A stretch of 64,000 nucleotides of DNA, from positions 2,246,908 through 2,310,907 of the forward strand of contig NZ_CP009501.1 of the NCBI RefSeq assembly GCF_000969885.1, given 5' to 3'. The notes beneath the pieces are model-generated. The model searched no databases, had not been told where the DNA came from, and was given only the letters and a program-made list of their open reading frames with translations. The translations under genes and the position numbers were made by a program. The stretch comes from Methanosarcina thermophila TM-1 (lineage in GTDB: Archaea; Halobacteriota; Methanosarcinia; Methanosarcinales; Methanosarcinaceae). Of this stretch, positions 18,557 to 26,893 are shown one piece after another; position 1 is the stretch's first letter; each line of letters begins with the position of its first letter.

Positions 18557-18782
18557 TCTCCCCAGCCTCCTACCCAATACTTTTTATCCAATACTTTTTT
18601 AATTAAACTGTCCTTAGGACATTTATCAAATATAGCAGGTTAAAATTAGCGAATTAAATTGTAAGCTAAAACCAGCAATTGAATTGTAAATTAATTTAAT
18701 TAAATTATGAGTTAAAACTGTAAACGGAGTCCATAAATCAAAATTACCACATAATTCTCGTACTTTTTACAGGTGATTTATC

Positions 18783-20492
18783 TTGTTTCTGGAATTTAAA
18801 GCTCAGGCTACATCAATCTTAAAAGACGCTATTCGAAAGGCCGGACTTGAAATCGAAGATTCCGAACTTTATTTTGAAACCTCTTCTCACGCTGACCTTG
18901 CAAGCAGAGCCGCTTTCAGGCTGGCAAGCATGTACAAACAAAACCCGAAAGAGCTTGCGGCTCGTATCGTTTCTGCAATCGAAATTCCAGATGGTTCATA
19001 TATAGGAGAGGTAAGTGCTTCTGGCCCTTACATTAACTTTTATGCAAGCAGGCACTATCTGGACAGCACAGTTACCACAATTCTGGAAGAGAAAGAGAAA
19101 TTTGGCTGCGGGACCTCAAAAGGCAAAATCTTACTTGAACATACTTCAGCAAACCCAAACGGGCCGCTGCACGTGGGGCATATTCGGAATTCTATTATTG
19201 GAGATACCCTTGCCCGCATTCTCAGGCGAGCAGGATATGACGTTGAGGTACAGTACTATGTCAATGACATGGGCCGCCAGATTGCAGTAGTTTCCTGGGC
19301 GTGTGAACGCTTCAAGCTTGATCTTTCCAGAAAACCCGATGCTGCTATTGCCGATGTATATATAAAAGCTAATGTCGAGCTGGACAAAAACCCAGAATAT
19401 GTAAAAGAAATTGATGCCCTTATGGAAAAGGTAGAAGCTGGGGATGTCAGGACAATAGATAGTTTTGATAAGGCAGTTTCCCTGGCGATTTCCGGGATTA
19501 AAGAAACCCTGTCTCGCCTGAACGTTGTCCACGACAAGTTTGTCAGTGAATCAACTTTCCTTAAATCTGGAGCTGTATATGACATTGTAGAGAGGATCAA
19601 AGCTACAGGAAGGACAAAAATTGATAAAGGAGCCCTTGTGGTAGACCTTTCGGACTATGGATTTGAGAAAACCCTTGTTATCCAGCGTTCAAACGGCACT
19701 TCCCTTTATACGACAAGGGACCTTGCCTACCACGAATGGAAAGCCAGACAGGCTGACCGCATAATCGATGTTCTCGGAGCTGACCACAAGTTAATCTCAG
19801 CCCAGCTCAGGGCTACTCTGAACGCAATTGGAGTTAAGGAACCTGAAATTGTAATTTTCGAGTTTGTTTCTCTTCCTGAAGGCTCTATGAGCACCCGCCG
19901 CGGGCAGTTCATAAGTGCAGATGAGCTCTTTGATAGGGTTACGGAAGCTGCCTTTGAACAGGTAGAAGCTCGCCGCCCTGAAACCTCCTACGAGTTCAAG
20001 AAACAGGTTGCGGAAGCAGTAGGAATGGGTGCAGTAAGATACGATATAGTACGGGTTTCACCTGAGAAGTCCACGGTTTTCAACTGGAAGGAAGCTCTTG
20101 ACTTCGAAAAGCAAGGCGCTCCCTATATCCAGTATTCCCACGCCCGTGCCTGCAGTATTCTCGAGAAAGCAAAAGAAGAAGCAGCCTGGGACCCCTTAAT
20201 AAAAATTGAGCCTGCTCTGCTTGTCGAGGATACTGAAATCGATCTCATAAAAAAGATGGCAATGTTTGACAGCATAATCGACCTTGGAGCCCGCGAATTG
20301 AAACCTCATGTACTTGCAATTTATGCCCGTGAACTTGCCGATGCCTTTAACCAGTTCTACCGCTTCGTCCCTGTAATTGCTGCTGAGGACGAGAAAATCA
20401 GGGCTGCAAGGCTGGCTCTTGTGGATTGTGCAAGAATTGTGCTTGCAAACTCGCTTGATACGCTTGGAATCGCAGCTCCTGAATCAATGTAA
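18783..20492 (+). CDS. argS: arginyl-tRNA synthetase
   Basis: 569-residue class I synthetase charging tRNA-Arg. An N-terminal Add1 domain (~1-110) for the D-loop is followed by the HIGH-type motif HTSANPNGPLHVGH (~120-133) and the degenerate KMSKS-type segment EGSMSTRRGQFI (~365), normal for ArgRS. The C-terminal DALR anticodon domain ends SLDTLGIAAPESM. The start is TTG at 18783, eight bases after AGGTGAT. A terminator hairpin follows the stop directly. Confidence 0.95.
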   Translation: MFLEFKAQATSILKDAIRKAGLEIEDSELYFETSSHADLASRAAFRLASMYKQNPKELAARIVSAIEIPDGSYIGEVSASGPYINFYASRHYLDSTVTTILEEKEKFGCGTSKGKILLEHTSANPNGPLHVGHIRNSIIGDTLARILRRAGYDVEVQYYVNDMGRQIAVVSWACERFKLDLSRKPDAAIADVYIKANVELDKNPEYVKEIDALMEKVEAGDVRTIDSFDKAVSLAISGIKETLSRLNVVHDKFVSESTFLKSGAVYDIVERIKATGRTKIDKGALVVDLSDYGFEKTLVIQRSNGTSLYTTRDLAYHEWKARQADRIIDVLGADHKLISAQLRATLNAIGVKEPEIVIFEFVSLPEGSMSTRRGQFISADELFDRVTEAAFEQVEARRPETSYEFKKQVAEAVGMGAVRYDIVRVSPEKSTVFNWKEALDFEKQGAPYIQYSHARACSILEKAKEEAAWDPLIKIEPALLVEDTEIDLIKKMAMFDSIIDLGARELKPHVLAIYARELADAFNQFYRFVPVIAAEDEKIRAARLALVDCARIVLANSLDTLGIAAPESM

Positions 20493-20545
20493 AGGATAGA
20501 ATCCAGAAAAAGAGAGCTTAAGATTTCTCTATCCTTTTTTCTTTT
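20492..20545 (+). terminator. terminator of argS
   Basis: AAGGATAGA (20492-20500) pairs with TCTATCCTT (20528-20536) and a T-rich tract follows. TTTCTCTATCCTTTTTTCTT is repeated ~37 bases further on. Confidence 0.6.
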
Positions 20546-20793
20546 CTTATTATTATCTCATTTCTCTATCCTTTTTTCTTATTATTTCCTTTGTTTACTT
20601 TCTTACCTTACTATTTGAGTATGATTCAGATACTTCTTGATGTCGTCTGGACTAATAACTGGTGGAAAACTCACATCTGCTTCCATATAGAGGAATTTGA
20701 GAAAAATATAAAATCTTTGCAGCAAAAATAACAATTTATAACTACGCTGCTTGATACAAAAATAACAGTTCATAACTGCTGCTGCTTGATATT

Positions 20794-21204
20794 ATGACCA
20801 CCATAAACGAAGCTTTTCGGATGTTCTTGGATGAACAGGAAGCCAGCTTGAAGCCTGATGTCTTCCTAGACTTTGAAGATGTGATCCTTCTCTATGAAGA
20901 ATTCCTGGAATTCAGCGCCGAAGATTCCTTTTCCGAGGAAGACAGAGAGCTTTACTATGTCCAACACGAGCACGAGAATAAGAGTTACTGCGACATTTTC
21001 AGCCCTGAGCATCTTACCCCCTACGGAATTAAGAGTTTTCTCGATGATTACGTAGTTGAGGTCGGAGGAGGCAAGAAGCTAGTTGGAACAGCTGCCAGAG
21101 TCCTGGAAAAGTTCTTTGAGTGGGCTCTGGAAAAAGGTTTAATCGACGAGAAAGCTTTTGAAGTAAACAGTGAGCTTCTCAGGAAATATAAGAAAAGGTA
21201 TTGA
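20794..21204 (+). CDS. hypothetical protein with SAM-like (integrase N-terminal type) helical domain
   Basis: 136 residues, acidic and all-helical by composition. The pattern FRMFLDEQE...YEEFLEFSAED, then CDIFSPEHLTPYGIKSFLDDYVVEV, then GTAARVLEKFFEWALEKGLI resembles a conserved domain often found beside SEC-C motifs and distantly like the N-terminal SAM-like domain of tyrosine recombinases. No catalytic residues are present, so it is not a recombinase. Likely a small nucleic-acid or protein adaptor; function unknown. It is a single gene with a spacer of ~300 bases before it. Confidence 0.7.
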   Translation: MTTINEAFRMFLDEQEASLKPDVFLDFEDVILLYEEFLEFSAEDSFSEEDRELYYVQHEHENKSYCDIFSPEHLTPYGIKSFLDDYVVEVGGGKKLVGTAARVLEKFFEWALEKGLIDEKAFEVNSELLRKYKKRY

Positions 21205-21342
21205 GTAGCTTGAGAAAGATAAATAGATGAGTATTTGCAAATAGAGGCTTATAATAAAAATCTGCTTCTCTTCTTTACTTTGAATTTTTACTTAAGTTTA
21301 TTCCAATACTTATAATACTCGAGACTGTCTTACATATCAGGT

Positions 21343-22389
21343 ATGCAGGAGATTATTTTTATTGATGGAGGCAGTATTCCCACGCCTGAAGGCATTACAA
21401 GGGAATGGGTAAAGACTGCGGCTGAGAATAGGGATGAGGATGAGAAACTTTTTTCCATGATCAGGGAAGCTTTCCGGAAGAAAATCGATGTGGGAGTGCA
21501 TGTTCCCACTTATCCTCAGTTCAGGGATATGATAGGGCAGTTCCTTGATATCATCAAAGACGAAAAGAACTGTTATGAACCATATGTACTCAAAGAGGAA
21601 AATGCAAAAATCCTTGAAATGGAGATAATCGACGAAGTTGCGAAGCAGTACAGGGAAGAAACAGGAGAAACTCTTGAAGTCAGGGTTTGTGTCGCAGGTC
21701 CTACAGACCTCTACCTTCAGGCTTTCGGGGAAACGAATTATGTCGATGCGTATCACGTTCTTGCGCTGGATATTGAAAATTTCATAAAGCAGGCATTCGT
21801 GGCTGCGAAGAATTTCAAAATAAAGGTTATAGCCCTGGATGAACCAAGTCTAGGGATAAATGACAGAATCCAGTTTTCTGATGCTGATATTATATCCGCT
21901 CTCACCGTTGTTTCGACTTATGCAAGAAAGCAGGGAGTAGATGTGGAAATTCACTTGCATTCCCCGCTAAAATATAAGCTTGTTTGCGAGACGCCTATCA
22001 ATGTTCTAGGTTTTGAATATGCGGCAACTCCTTCCTATCTGAATCTTCTGGATAAGCAAGTGCTTGAGGACTCAAATACTTACATTAGGCTTGGTGTTTC
22101 AAGAACTGATATTTCCAGCCTTATAGGCATTGTTAATGAAACATACGGGGTCAATGCCTGGAAAGACAGGGAATATATGCAAAAAATCGTTACAGACCTT
22201 GAAACCCCTGAGGTTATAAAAAAGAGGCTTGAAACAGGTTATTCCGTGCTCGGAGACCAGATAAAGTATGCAAGTCCGGATTGTGGGCTTGCTTTCTGGC
22301 CAGATCAGGAGCTTGCTTTTAAACTGCTTGAGAATACTGCAAAAGGTGTCAATGAATTTAATGCAGAAAATGTAAGGCAGGAAGAATAA
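21343..22389 (+). CDS. MetE C-terminal-like (core methionine synthase family) protein 1
   Basis: 348-residue (beta/alpha)8 protein of the cobalamin-independent methionine synthase (MetE C-terminal) superfamily. Archaeal single-domain members transfer a methyl group from a corrinoid or pterin donor to homocysteine. Visible landmarks are VCVAGPTDLYL, IALDEPSLGIN, EIHLHSPLKY, INVLGFEYAATPSYL and SPDCGLAFWP. Compared with MetE zinc ligands (His, Cys, Glu, Cys), the His, Glu and last Cys are present, but the Cys of HxC is replaced (HSP). Substrate is therefore uncertain. A paralog follows 249 bases downstream. Confidence 0.75.
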   Translation: MQEIIFIDGGSIPTPEGITREWVKTAAENRDEDEKLFSMIREAFRKKIDVGVHVPTYPQFRDMIGQFLDIIKDEKNCYEPYVLKEENAKILEMEIIDEVAKQYREETGETLEVRVCVAGPTDLYLQAFGETNYVDAYHVLALDIENFIKQAFVAAKNFKIKVIALDEPSLGINDRIQFSDADIISALTVVSTYARKQGVDVEIHLHSPLKYKLVCETPINVLGFEYAATPSYLNLLDKQVLEDSNTYIRLGVSRTDISSLIGIVNETYGVNAWKDREYMQKIVTDLETPEVIKKRLETGYSVLGDQIKYASPDCGLAFWPDQELAFKLLENTAKGVNEFNAENVRQEE

Positions 22390-22637
22390 TCTTTTCCTGA
22401 ATAATTTAATAGCCGGACGAAAACTTAGTTTCTTAAATTTTTCATTTTATTTATTTGATTTTTTTTCTTTTTCTAGTATTGTTTTCTTTTTTATTTCTCC
22501 AATTTTTTCTTTTTTACAGGATTGTTTTCTTTTTATTTATTCGGTTTTTTTCCTTTTCTACCAGTATTTTTTCTATATTTTTACTTTTTTTCTGTCCTTC
22601 CAATAACGCTAAATCCTTACAGGTCTACTAAGAGGAC

Positions 22638-23672
22638 ATGGAAGAAATCATCTTTGACGATATTGGAAGTTATCCCCTTCCTGAAGGAGTTAGTAAGGAA
22701 TGGATCCAAAATGCCTTTAAAACAAGAGAAGAAGATGAGAAACTCTTTACGGTTATCAATGATGCCTTTCAGCAGAAAATAGATGCAGGTGTGGATGTTC
22801 CTACCTATCCGCAGTATCAAGATATGAACGAGCAATTCCTGAAGGTTATCAGGGATTCTAACTGCTGTGACAGCCCTTTTGAGGTGAAACTTGAATGCGC
22901 CAGGATTGAGGAGCTTGAGGCAATAGAGAAGGTTGCAAAAGCCTATAAAGAGCAGTTTGGAGAGACACTTAAGGTCCGGATCTGTGTAACCGGTCCGACT
23001 GAACTTTATTTGAGAGAATTTGGAGGCACACAGTACACGGATATTTATTCTCTTCTTGCAAAAAGCGTGAACAATTTCGTTAGAAACTCCATGAGATCTG
23101 CAAAAAATTTCAAGATTACAACGGTTTCTATTGATGAGCCAAGTATCGGGTTGAACCCCGAGATAACTTTTGATGAAAATGATATTATCTCGGCTCTTAC
23201 CAACGCTTCAAAGGCGGCAAGTAAATGGGGAGCCGACGTAGAGATTCACCTTCATTCACCTCTCTACTATAATCTTGCCTGCGAAGCTCCCACAATAAAC
23301 GTTATAGGAGTAGAATCTGCAGGCACGCCTTCCTATCTGGAACTCATAGACAGGAAAATACTGGAAGACACGGATTCTTTCCTGAGACTCGGGATTGCAA
23401 GAACTGATATCTTCACTCTGGCAGGAGTCCTTAATGAAATGTACTGTACCAATGTCTGGAAAGACCAGAAATATCTTTCGGAGATTGTTAGCCAGCTTGA
23501 GACCCCGGATACTATAACCAAGAGGCTCAGGGTCTATTACAGGCGCTTTGGCAATCTAATAAAATATGTGGGTCCTGACTGCGGGCTGGGCTCCTGGCCT
23601 AACCAGAGGATGGCTTTTATCCTGCTTTCCAATGTAGCTCAGGGTATAAGAAATTTCAAGGGTTTTCTCTAA
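22638..23672 (+). CDS. MetE C-terminal-like (core methionine synthase family) protein 2
   Basis: 344 residues, clearly a paralog of the upstream gene (shared DEKLF..I..AF..KID.GV.VPTYPQ, CVTGPTELYLREFG, SIDEPSIGLN, EIHLHSPLYY, VGPDCGLGSWP). It has the same loss of one zinc-ligand Cys, so this is a property of the subfamily, not random decay. The pair looks like an old tandem duplication. AAGAGGA precedes the ATG. A T-rich 180-base tract separates the two genes, suggesting separate transcripts. Confidence 0.75.
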   Translation: MEEIIFDDIGSYPLPEGVSKEWIQNAFKTREEDEKLFTVINDAFQQKIDAGVDVPTYPQYQDMNEQFLKVIRDSNCCDSPFEVKLECARIEELEAIEKVAKAYKEQFGETLKVRICVTGPTELYLREFGGTQYTDIYSLLAKSVNNFVRNSMRSAKNFKITTVSIDEPSIGLNPEITFDENDIISALTNASKAASKWGADVEIHLHSPLYYNLACEAPTINVIGVESAGTPSYLELIDRKILEDTDSFLRLGIARTDIFTLAGVLNEMYCTNVWKDQKYLSEIVSQLETPDTITKRLRVYYRRFGNLIKYVGPDCGLGSWPNQRMAFILLSNVAQGIRNFKGFL

Positions 23673-23913
23673 TCCTGAACTCTTTAATTAGCTTTTATAT
23701 GAAATAAATTTCACGAATTCCTGTATTGCAAGGTTTGCAGCCTGAGATATCAGGCTCCATTTTTCCTTCCAGTGGAAATTACACTAGAGATAGGATTTCT
23801 TAAAAAATAGCCGACAGATGTCAAAGCACAGTGGAAATAAAGGGGTAATTTTTATTATCTATTTTTATAATTATTTTTCCCAGGGTTTATTCGTCTTTAC
23901 TTATCTCTTCTGA

Positions 23914-24084
23914 TCATTTATCGAGTCTCCCATGCCTTCTATCGATCTCGTCCATCATATCCAGCATCTTTCTAATCGCAGTTCGGATAGCGTCAGACTG
24001 GCTGACAAACTTCTTGTTATCTCCTACATGCCTGTTAAGGTCATCCAGAAGTTCCTGAGGAATTTCAACGCTTACTTTTGGCAT
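23914..24084 (-). CDS. small ribbon-helix-helix (CopG-type) protein, 56 aa
   Basis: Short gene read on the minus strand. The product begins MPKVSVEIPQELLDDLNRHV (beta-strand and first helix) and continues with FVSQSDAIRTAIRKMLDMMD (second helix), the arrangement of ribbon-helix-helix DNA-binding dimers; the tail is DRRHGRL. AGGTG lies nine bases before the ATG. The basic second helix supports DNA binding. It is a probable transcription regulator with no evident partner gene, so it may act on distant targets or on itself. Confidence 0.8.
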   Translation of the reverse strand: MPKVSVEIPQELLDDLNRHVGDNKKFVSQSDAIRTAIRKMLDMMDEIDRRHGRLDK

Positions 24085-24371
24085 TAGAGTTACACCTATT
24101 CAGATTTTTTATACATTGAAGTTGATTAAGCAATTAATTTATTTCTAAATGTATTGCTCTTTTAATGAGATAAGATTAAATAAACCTGTTTAATGAGCTG
24201 TTGAGTTGAAAATTCGACTTGAAATGAACAGATTTACTATTCATGATCATATATTCTTTGATATTTTTGCACCAAACAATATGATAGCTGGATACTGTAA
24301 TTTCACTGAGAAAAATCTAATAAAATGCAGGCTTTTAAAGCAGAAAATTCCAATAAAAAAGATGATAGTAG

Positions 24372-24445
24372 CGGGCCCGAAGGGATTTGAACCCCCGGCC
24401 TATGGATTAAGAGTCCATCGCTCTGCCTGACTAAGCTACGGGCCC
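24372..24445 (-). tRNA. tRNA-Lys (anticodon CTT)
   Basis: The minus strand folds as a normal 74-base tRNA: acceptor GGGCCCG/CGGGCCC, D arm with AGCTTAGTCAGGCAGAGC, anticodon stem ATGGA/TCCAT around loop CTCTTAA, and T arm GGGGGTTCAAATCCC. No CCA is encoded. A minus-strand TATA-like TTATAAATATTTAAA lies ~50 bases upstream (24490-24505). Confidence 0.95.
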
Positions 24446-24971
24446 ATGCATTGTTATTCTCATTGAATGAGCGACTCTCAAAATGTATCTTTAAATATTT
24501 ATAAGTTTCGGCACAGGCTTTTATCTCTCAAATCTTTCCATAATTGAACCCGAATTTATAGAACTTATTCAGATTTCTCAGGAAAACTTGCTTTATAGAA
24601 ATTTTTACCTTTAATATATAAATATCTTTTATTGTAATCCATTTTATTTTTTATAGAAATTGATCTTACTTAAGTATCTTTGAGATTGAAAATCAGAAGT
24701 CTGAAAACCATGCACTATATTTTCTTAACTCCATTATTTTTCTTTTTTTAGAGATATTAATGCAAAACGTTATATACAAGCGAATATGAGTATGACCAAT
24801 TAATTGACTTATCCGAAGCTCTGTTGGGGATTAGTTAATCAAATAGATTAAGTAGAATTTGTACTTCCTGAATTTGGGTTCTCAAGTTTGGCTTGTTAAG
24901 TACTTTTTTTACTCTTTTCTGTCGATAGAGCTTTCTTAAGCCGATTAATAGAAGTTAAAGGAATGAATGTA
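24446..24971 (+). promoter_or_regulatory. promoter and long leader of the TRAM gene cluster
   Basis: GTTATATACA (24769-24778) is a TATA-like element; transcription would start near 24800, leaving ~170 bases of leader before the first TRAM gene. Long leaders are common for cold-responsive chaperone genes, but no specific fold is clear. The 5' part of the stretch holds the tRNA promoter and AT-rich DNA. Confidence 0.45.
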
Positions 24972-25178
24972 ATGTTTAAAGATGAAAATACTTCTGTGCC
25001 CGTTGAAGAGGGCGAAACCTACGATGTAACTATTCAGGATATTGCGCGCCTGGGAGACGGCATTGCCCGTATCGAAGGTTTTGTAGTTTTTGTCCCGAAT
25101 ACCAGTGTTGGCGATGAAGTCCGGATTAAAGTAGAAAGAGTGCTTCCCAAATTTGCGTTTGCGAGCATTGTCGAGTAA
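24972..25178 (+). CDS. TRAM-domain small RNA-binding protein, copy 1
   Basis: 68-residue single TRAM domain (beta-barrel RNA-binding fold). Core: GETYDVTIQDIARLGDGIARIEG, then VVFVPNTSVGDEVRIKVERVLP. Stand-alone TRAM proteins of methanogens act as RNA chaperones, some cold-induced. ATG at 24972 is preferred to the in-frame ATG at 24963 because AAAGGA is only one base from the first but about ten from the second; the other copies show the same geometry. First of four tandem copies. Confidence 0.88.
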   Translation: MFKDENTSVPVEEGETYDVTIQDIARLGDGIARIEGFVVFVPNTSVGDEVRIKVERVLPKFAFASIVE

Positions 25179-25231
25179 ATGCAGGGAAATAAAATCACAT
25201 TAAATTAAGGTAAATTAAAGGAATGGTTTTC

Positions 25232-25438
25232 ATGTTTAGAGAAGAAATTCGCTCAATTCCTGTCGAAGAGGGCGAAGTTTACGATGTAACAATTCAGGAC
25301 ATTGCTCGTCAAGGAGATGGCATTGCTCGCATTGAAGGTTTTGTTATCTTTGTCCCGGGCACTAAAGTCGGTGACGAGGTTCGGATTAAAGTCGAAAGAG
25401 TACTCCCCAAGTTCGCATTTTCAAGCGTTGTCGAGTAA
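25232..25438 (+). CDS. TRAM-domain small RNA-binding protein, copy 2
   Basis: 68 residues; differs from copy 1 mainly at the N-terminus and by I for V and PGTK for PNTS in the second half. Its upstream spacer (25179-25222) is identical to the spacer before copy 3, showing recent duplication of a 260-base unit. Start at the second ATG of ATG-GTT-TTC-ATG on ribosome-binding-site spacing. Confidence 0.88.
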   Translation: MFREEIRSIPVEEGEVYDVTIQDIARQGDGIARIEGFVIFVPGTKVGDEVRIKVERVLPKFAFSSVVE

Positions 25439-25491
25439 ATGCAGGGAAATAAAATCACATTAAATTAAGGTAAATTAAAGGAATGGTTTTC

Positions 25492-25698
25492 ATGTTTAGA
25501 GAAGAAATTCGCCCAATTCCTATCGAAGAGGGCGGAATTTATGATGTAACAATTCAGGACATTGCTCGTCAAGGAGATGGCATTGCTCGCATTGAAGGTT
25601 TTGTTATCTTTGTACCGGGCACCAAAGTTGGCGATGAAGTCCGGATTAAAGTCGAAAGAGTGCTTCCCAAATTTGCGTTTGCGAGCATTGTCGAGTAA
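25492..25698 (+). CDS. TRAM-domain small RNA-binding protein, copy 3
   Basis: 68 residues and nearly identical to copy 2 (changes include SIP to PIP, VEEGEV to IEEGGI, and FASIVE at the end as in copy 1). The mosaic of copy-1-like 3' end and copy-2-like 5' end suggests gene conversion or unequal crossing over within the array. Confidence 0.88.
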   Translation: MFREEIRPIPIEEGGIYDVTIQDIARQGDGIARIEGFVIFVPGTKVGDEVRIKVERVLPKFAFASIVE

Positions 25699-25745
25699 GT
25701 GTAGGGAAATAAATTATATTAACTTTAGTTATTGGGATGATTTTT

Positions 25746-25952
25746 ATGTTCAGAGGCGAAAGTAGCTCTGTTCCTGTCGAAGAGGGCGAAGTTTACGATG
25801 TAACAATTCAGGACATTGCTCGTCAGGGAGACGGCATTGCCCGCATTGAGGGCTTTGTTATCTTTGTCCCGGGCACCAAAGCTGGCGATGAAGTCCGGAT
25901 TAAAATTGAAAGGGTTCTCCCTAAATATGGTTTTGCAAGCCTGGTTGAATAA
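25746..25952 (+). CDS. TRAM-domain small RNA-binding protein, copy 4
   Basis: 68 residues and the most diverged in the C-terminus (KIERVLPKYGFASLVE). Its preceding spacer is shorter (unit 254 bases) and different in sequence, so it split off earlier than copies 2 and 3. GGG precedes ATG-ATT-TTT-ATG, again favouring the second ATG. A strong terminator follows. Confidence 0.88.
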   Translation: MFRGESSSVPVEEGEVYDVTIQDIARQGDGIARIEGFVIFVPGTKAGDEVRIKIERVLPKYGFASLVE

Positions 25953-25977
25953 ACAGGATGCTCCAAATGAAAAAAGC

Positions 25978-26012
25978 AAGACTGAGGAATCAATAATTCT
26001 TCAGTCTTTTTA
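25978..26012 (+). terminator. terminator of the TRAM cluster
   Basis: AAGACTGAGGAAT (25978-25990) pairs with ATTCTTCAGTCTT (25996-26008) with one G-T pair and a 5-base loop, followed by T residues. Confidence 0.75.
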
Positions 26013-26350
26013 CTTCTTTCATCTTATTAATTAATCTCCGGAACTTTAAGGCTTGGAATTACTTTTCTTTAATCTGTTCCTTGTTTTGATATAACTAGAT
26101 ATTCTCAGTATATTTTTGGTCTATTGTATTGTTCTCAATTCTTTTTGACCGGATTATTTTTTTGTTTATTTTTCAGTTCAATTGTATGTTTTATTTATTC
26201 ATGGCTTCTGATAGTGAACATTCGATGCTATTATATAATAGATATTCAATCTATTTTGAGAACTCAATTGACAAAATTTTGTAAATGCTTTACAGAACAG
26301 GTATTTGCTTTACATCTGTAGCCGGGAAAAACAGCCCGGAGTGATTTCTA
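26013..26350. other. AT-rich spacer before the bactofilin gene
   Basis: About 340 bases, T-rich, without a convincing open frame. The promoter of the next gene is probably around 26225-26300; no unique element stands out. Confidence 0.35.
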
Positions 26351-26800
26351 ATGAGTCGTTTTATCAAGTACCACCCCAGGTCCAATACTTACGTGATTGA
26401 AAAACGAGCTTTTTTTGAAGAGGATCTTACTCTGGACGGCAATGTAATTGTCGGGCAGGAAGTAAAATTCTGGAAGAACTTCACAGTGACCGGCAGGCTT
26501 GAACTCGGAAAAGATTCGATTGTTAGGGGTAATGTAAAAGCCAGAAGTGCTCTTATTTGCGCCGGGGCAAAAATTCTGGGCAGTATCGAAACAGTTTCTG
26601 AGCTTGTCCTTCTTGATAGGGCTAAAATAAATACCGCAGCCTGTCAAGGAGATATCCGCGCCAGACCTGGATGCTCTCTCAACTCAGTTAAAGCAGACGG
26701 TACGCTCGAACTCATTGGAAAAGTTAATGTCGGGAAAGTAGAGCCGTTAACCAAAGTAATTATTCGGGCTGAAGAATCGGGATTTTCCAGCAGTACTTAA
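26351..26800 (+). CDS. bactofilin-family (polymer-forming cytoskeletal) protein
   Basis: 149 residues. The central part is a right-handed beta-helix of short turns spaced ~17 residues with repeated G-x-(V/L)-x-(V/A/G) steps: LTLDGNVIVGQEVKFWKNF, VTGRLELGKDSIVRGNVKA, ALICAGAKILGSIET, ELVLLDRAKI. Bactofilins polymerise into non-nucleotide filaments in bacteria; archaeal members are little studied. N-terminus SRFIKYHPRSNTYVIEKRAFF is short and lacks a membrane anchor. It has its own ribosome binding site (GGAGTGATTTCTA). Confidence 0.75.
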   Translation: MSRFIKYHPRSNTYVIEKRAFFEEDLTLDGNVIVGQEVKFWKNFTVTGRLELGKDSIVRGNVKARSALICAGAKILGSIETVSELVLLDRAKINTAACQGDIRARPGCSLNSVKADGTLELIGKVNVGKVEPLTKVIIRAEESGFSSST

Positions 26801-26893
26801 TGTTTTTTCCCTCTTTTCATTCTTTTCGTATCTTTTTATTCCGTTTGTATTTTTGTACAGCGGTCTTATCCCTTTCCATCAAGCCGTAAAAGT

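Noticed and set aside
24206-24430. 74-codon plus-strand frame running into the tRNA gene
   Set aside because: It reads through the antisense of tRNA-Lys and has no family similarity; a familiar false protein (GPKGFEPPAYGL) produced by tRNA antisense.
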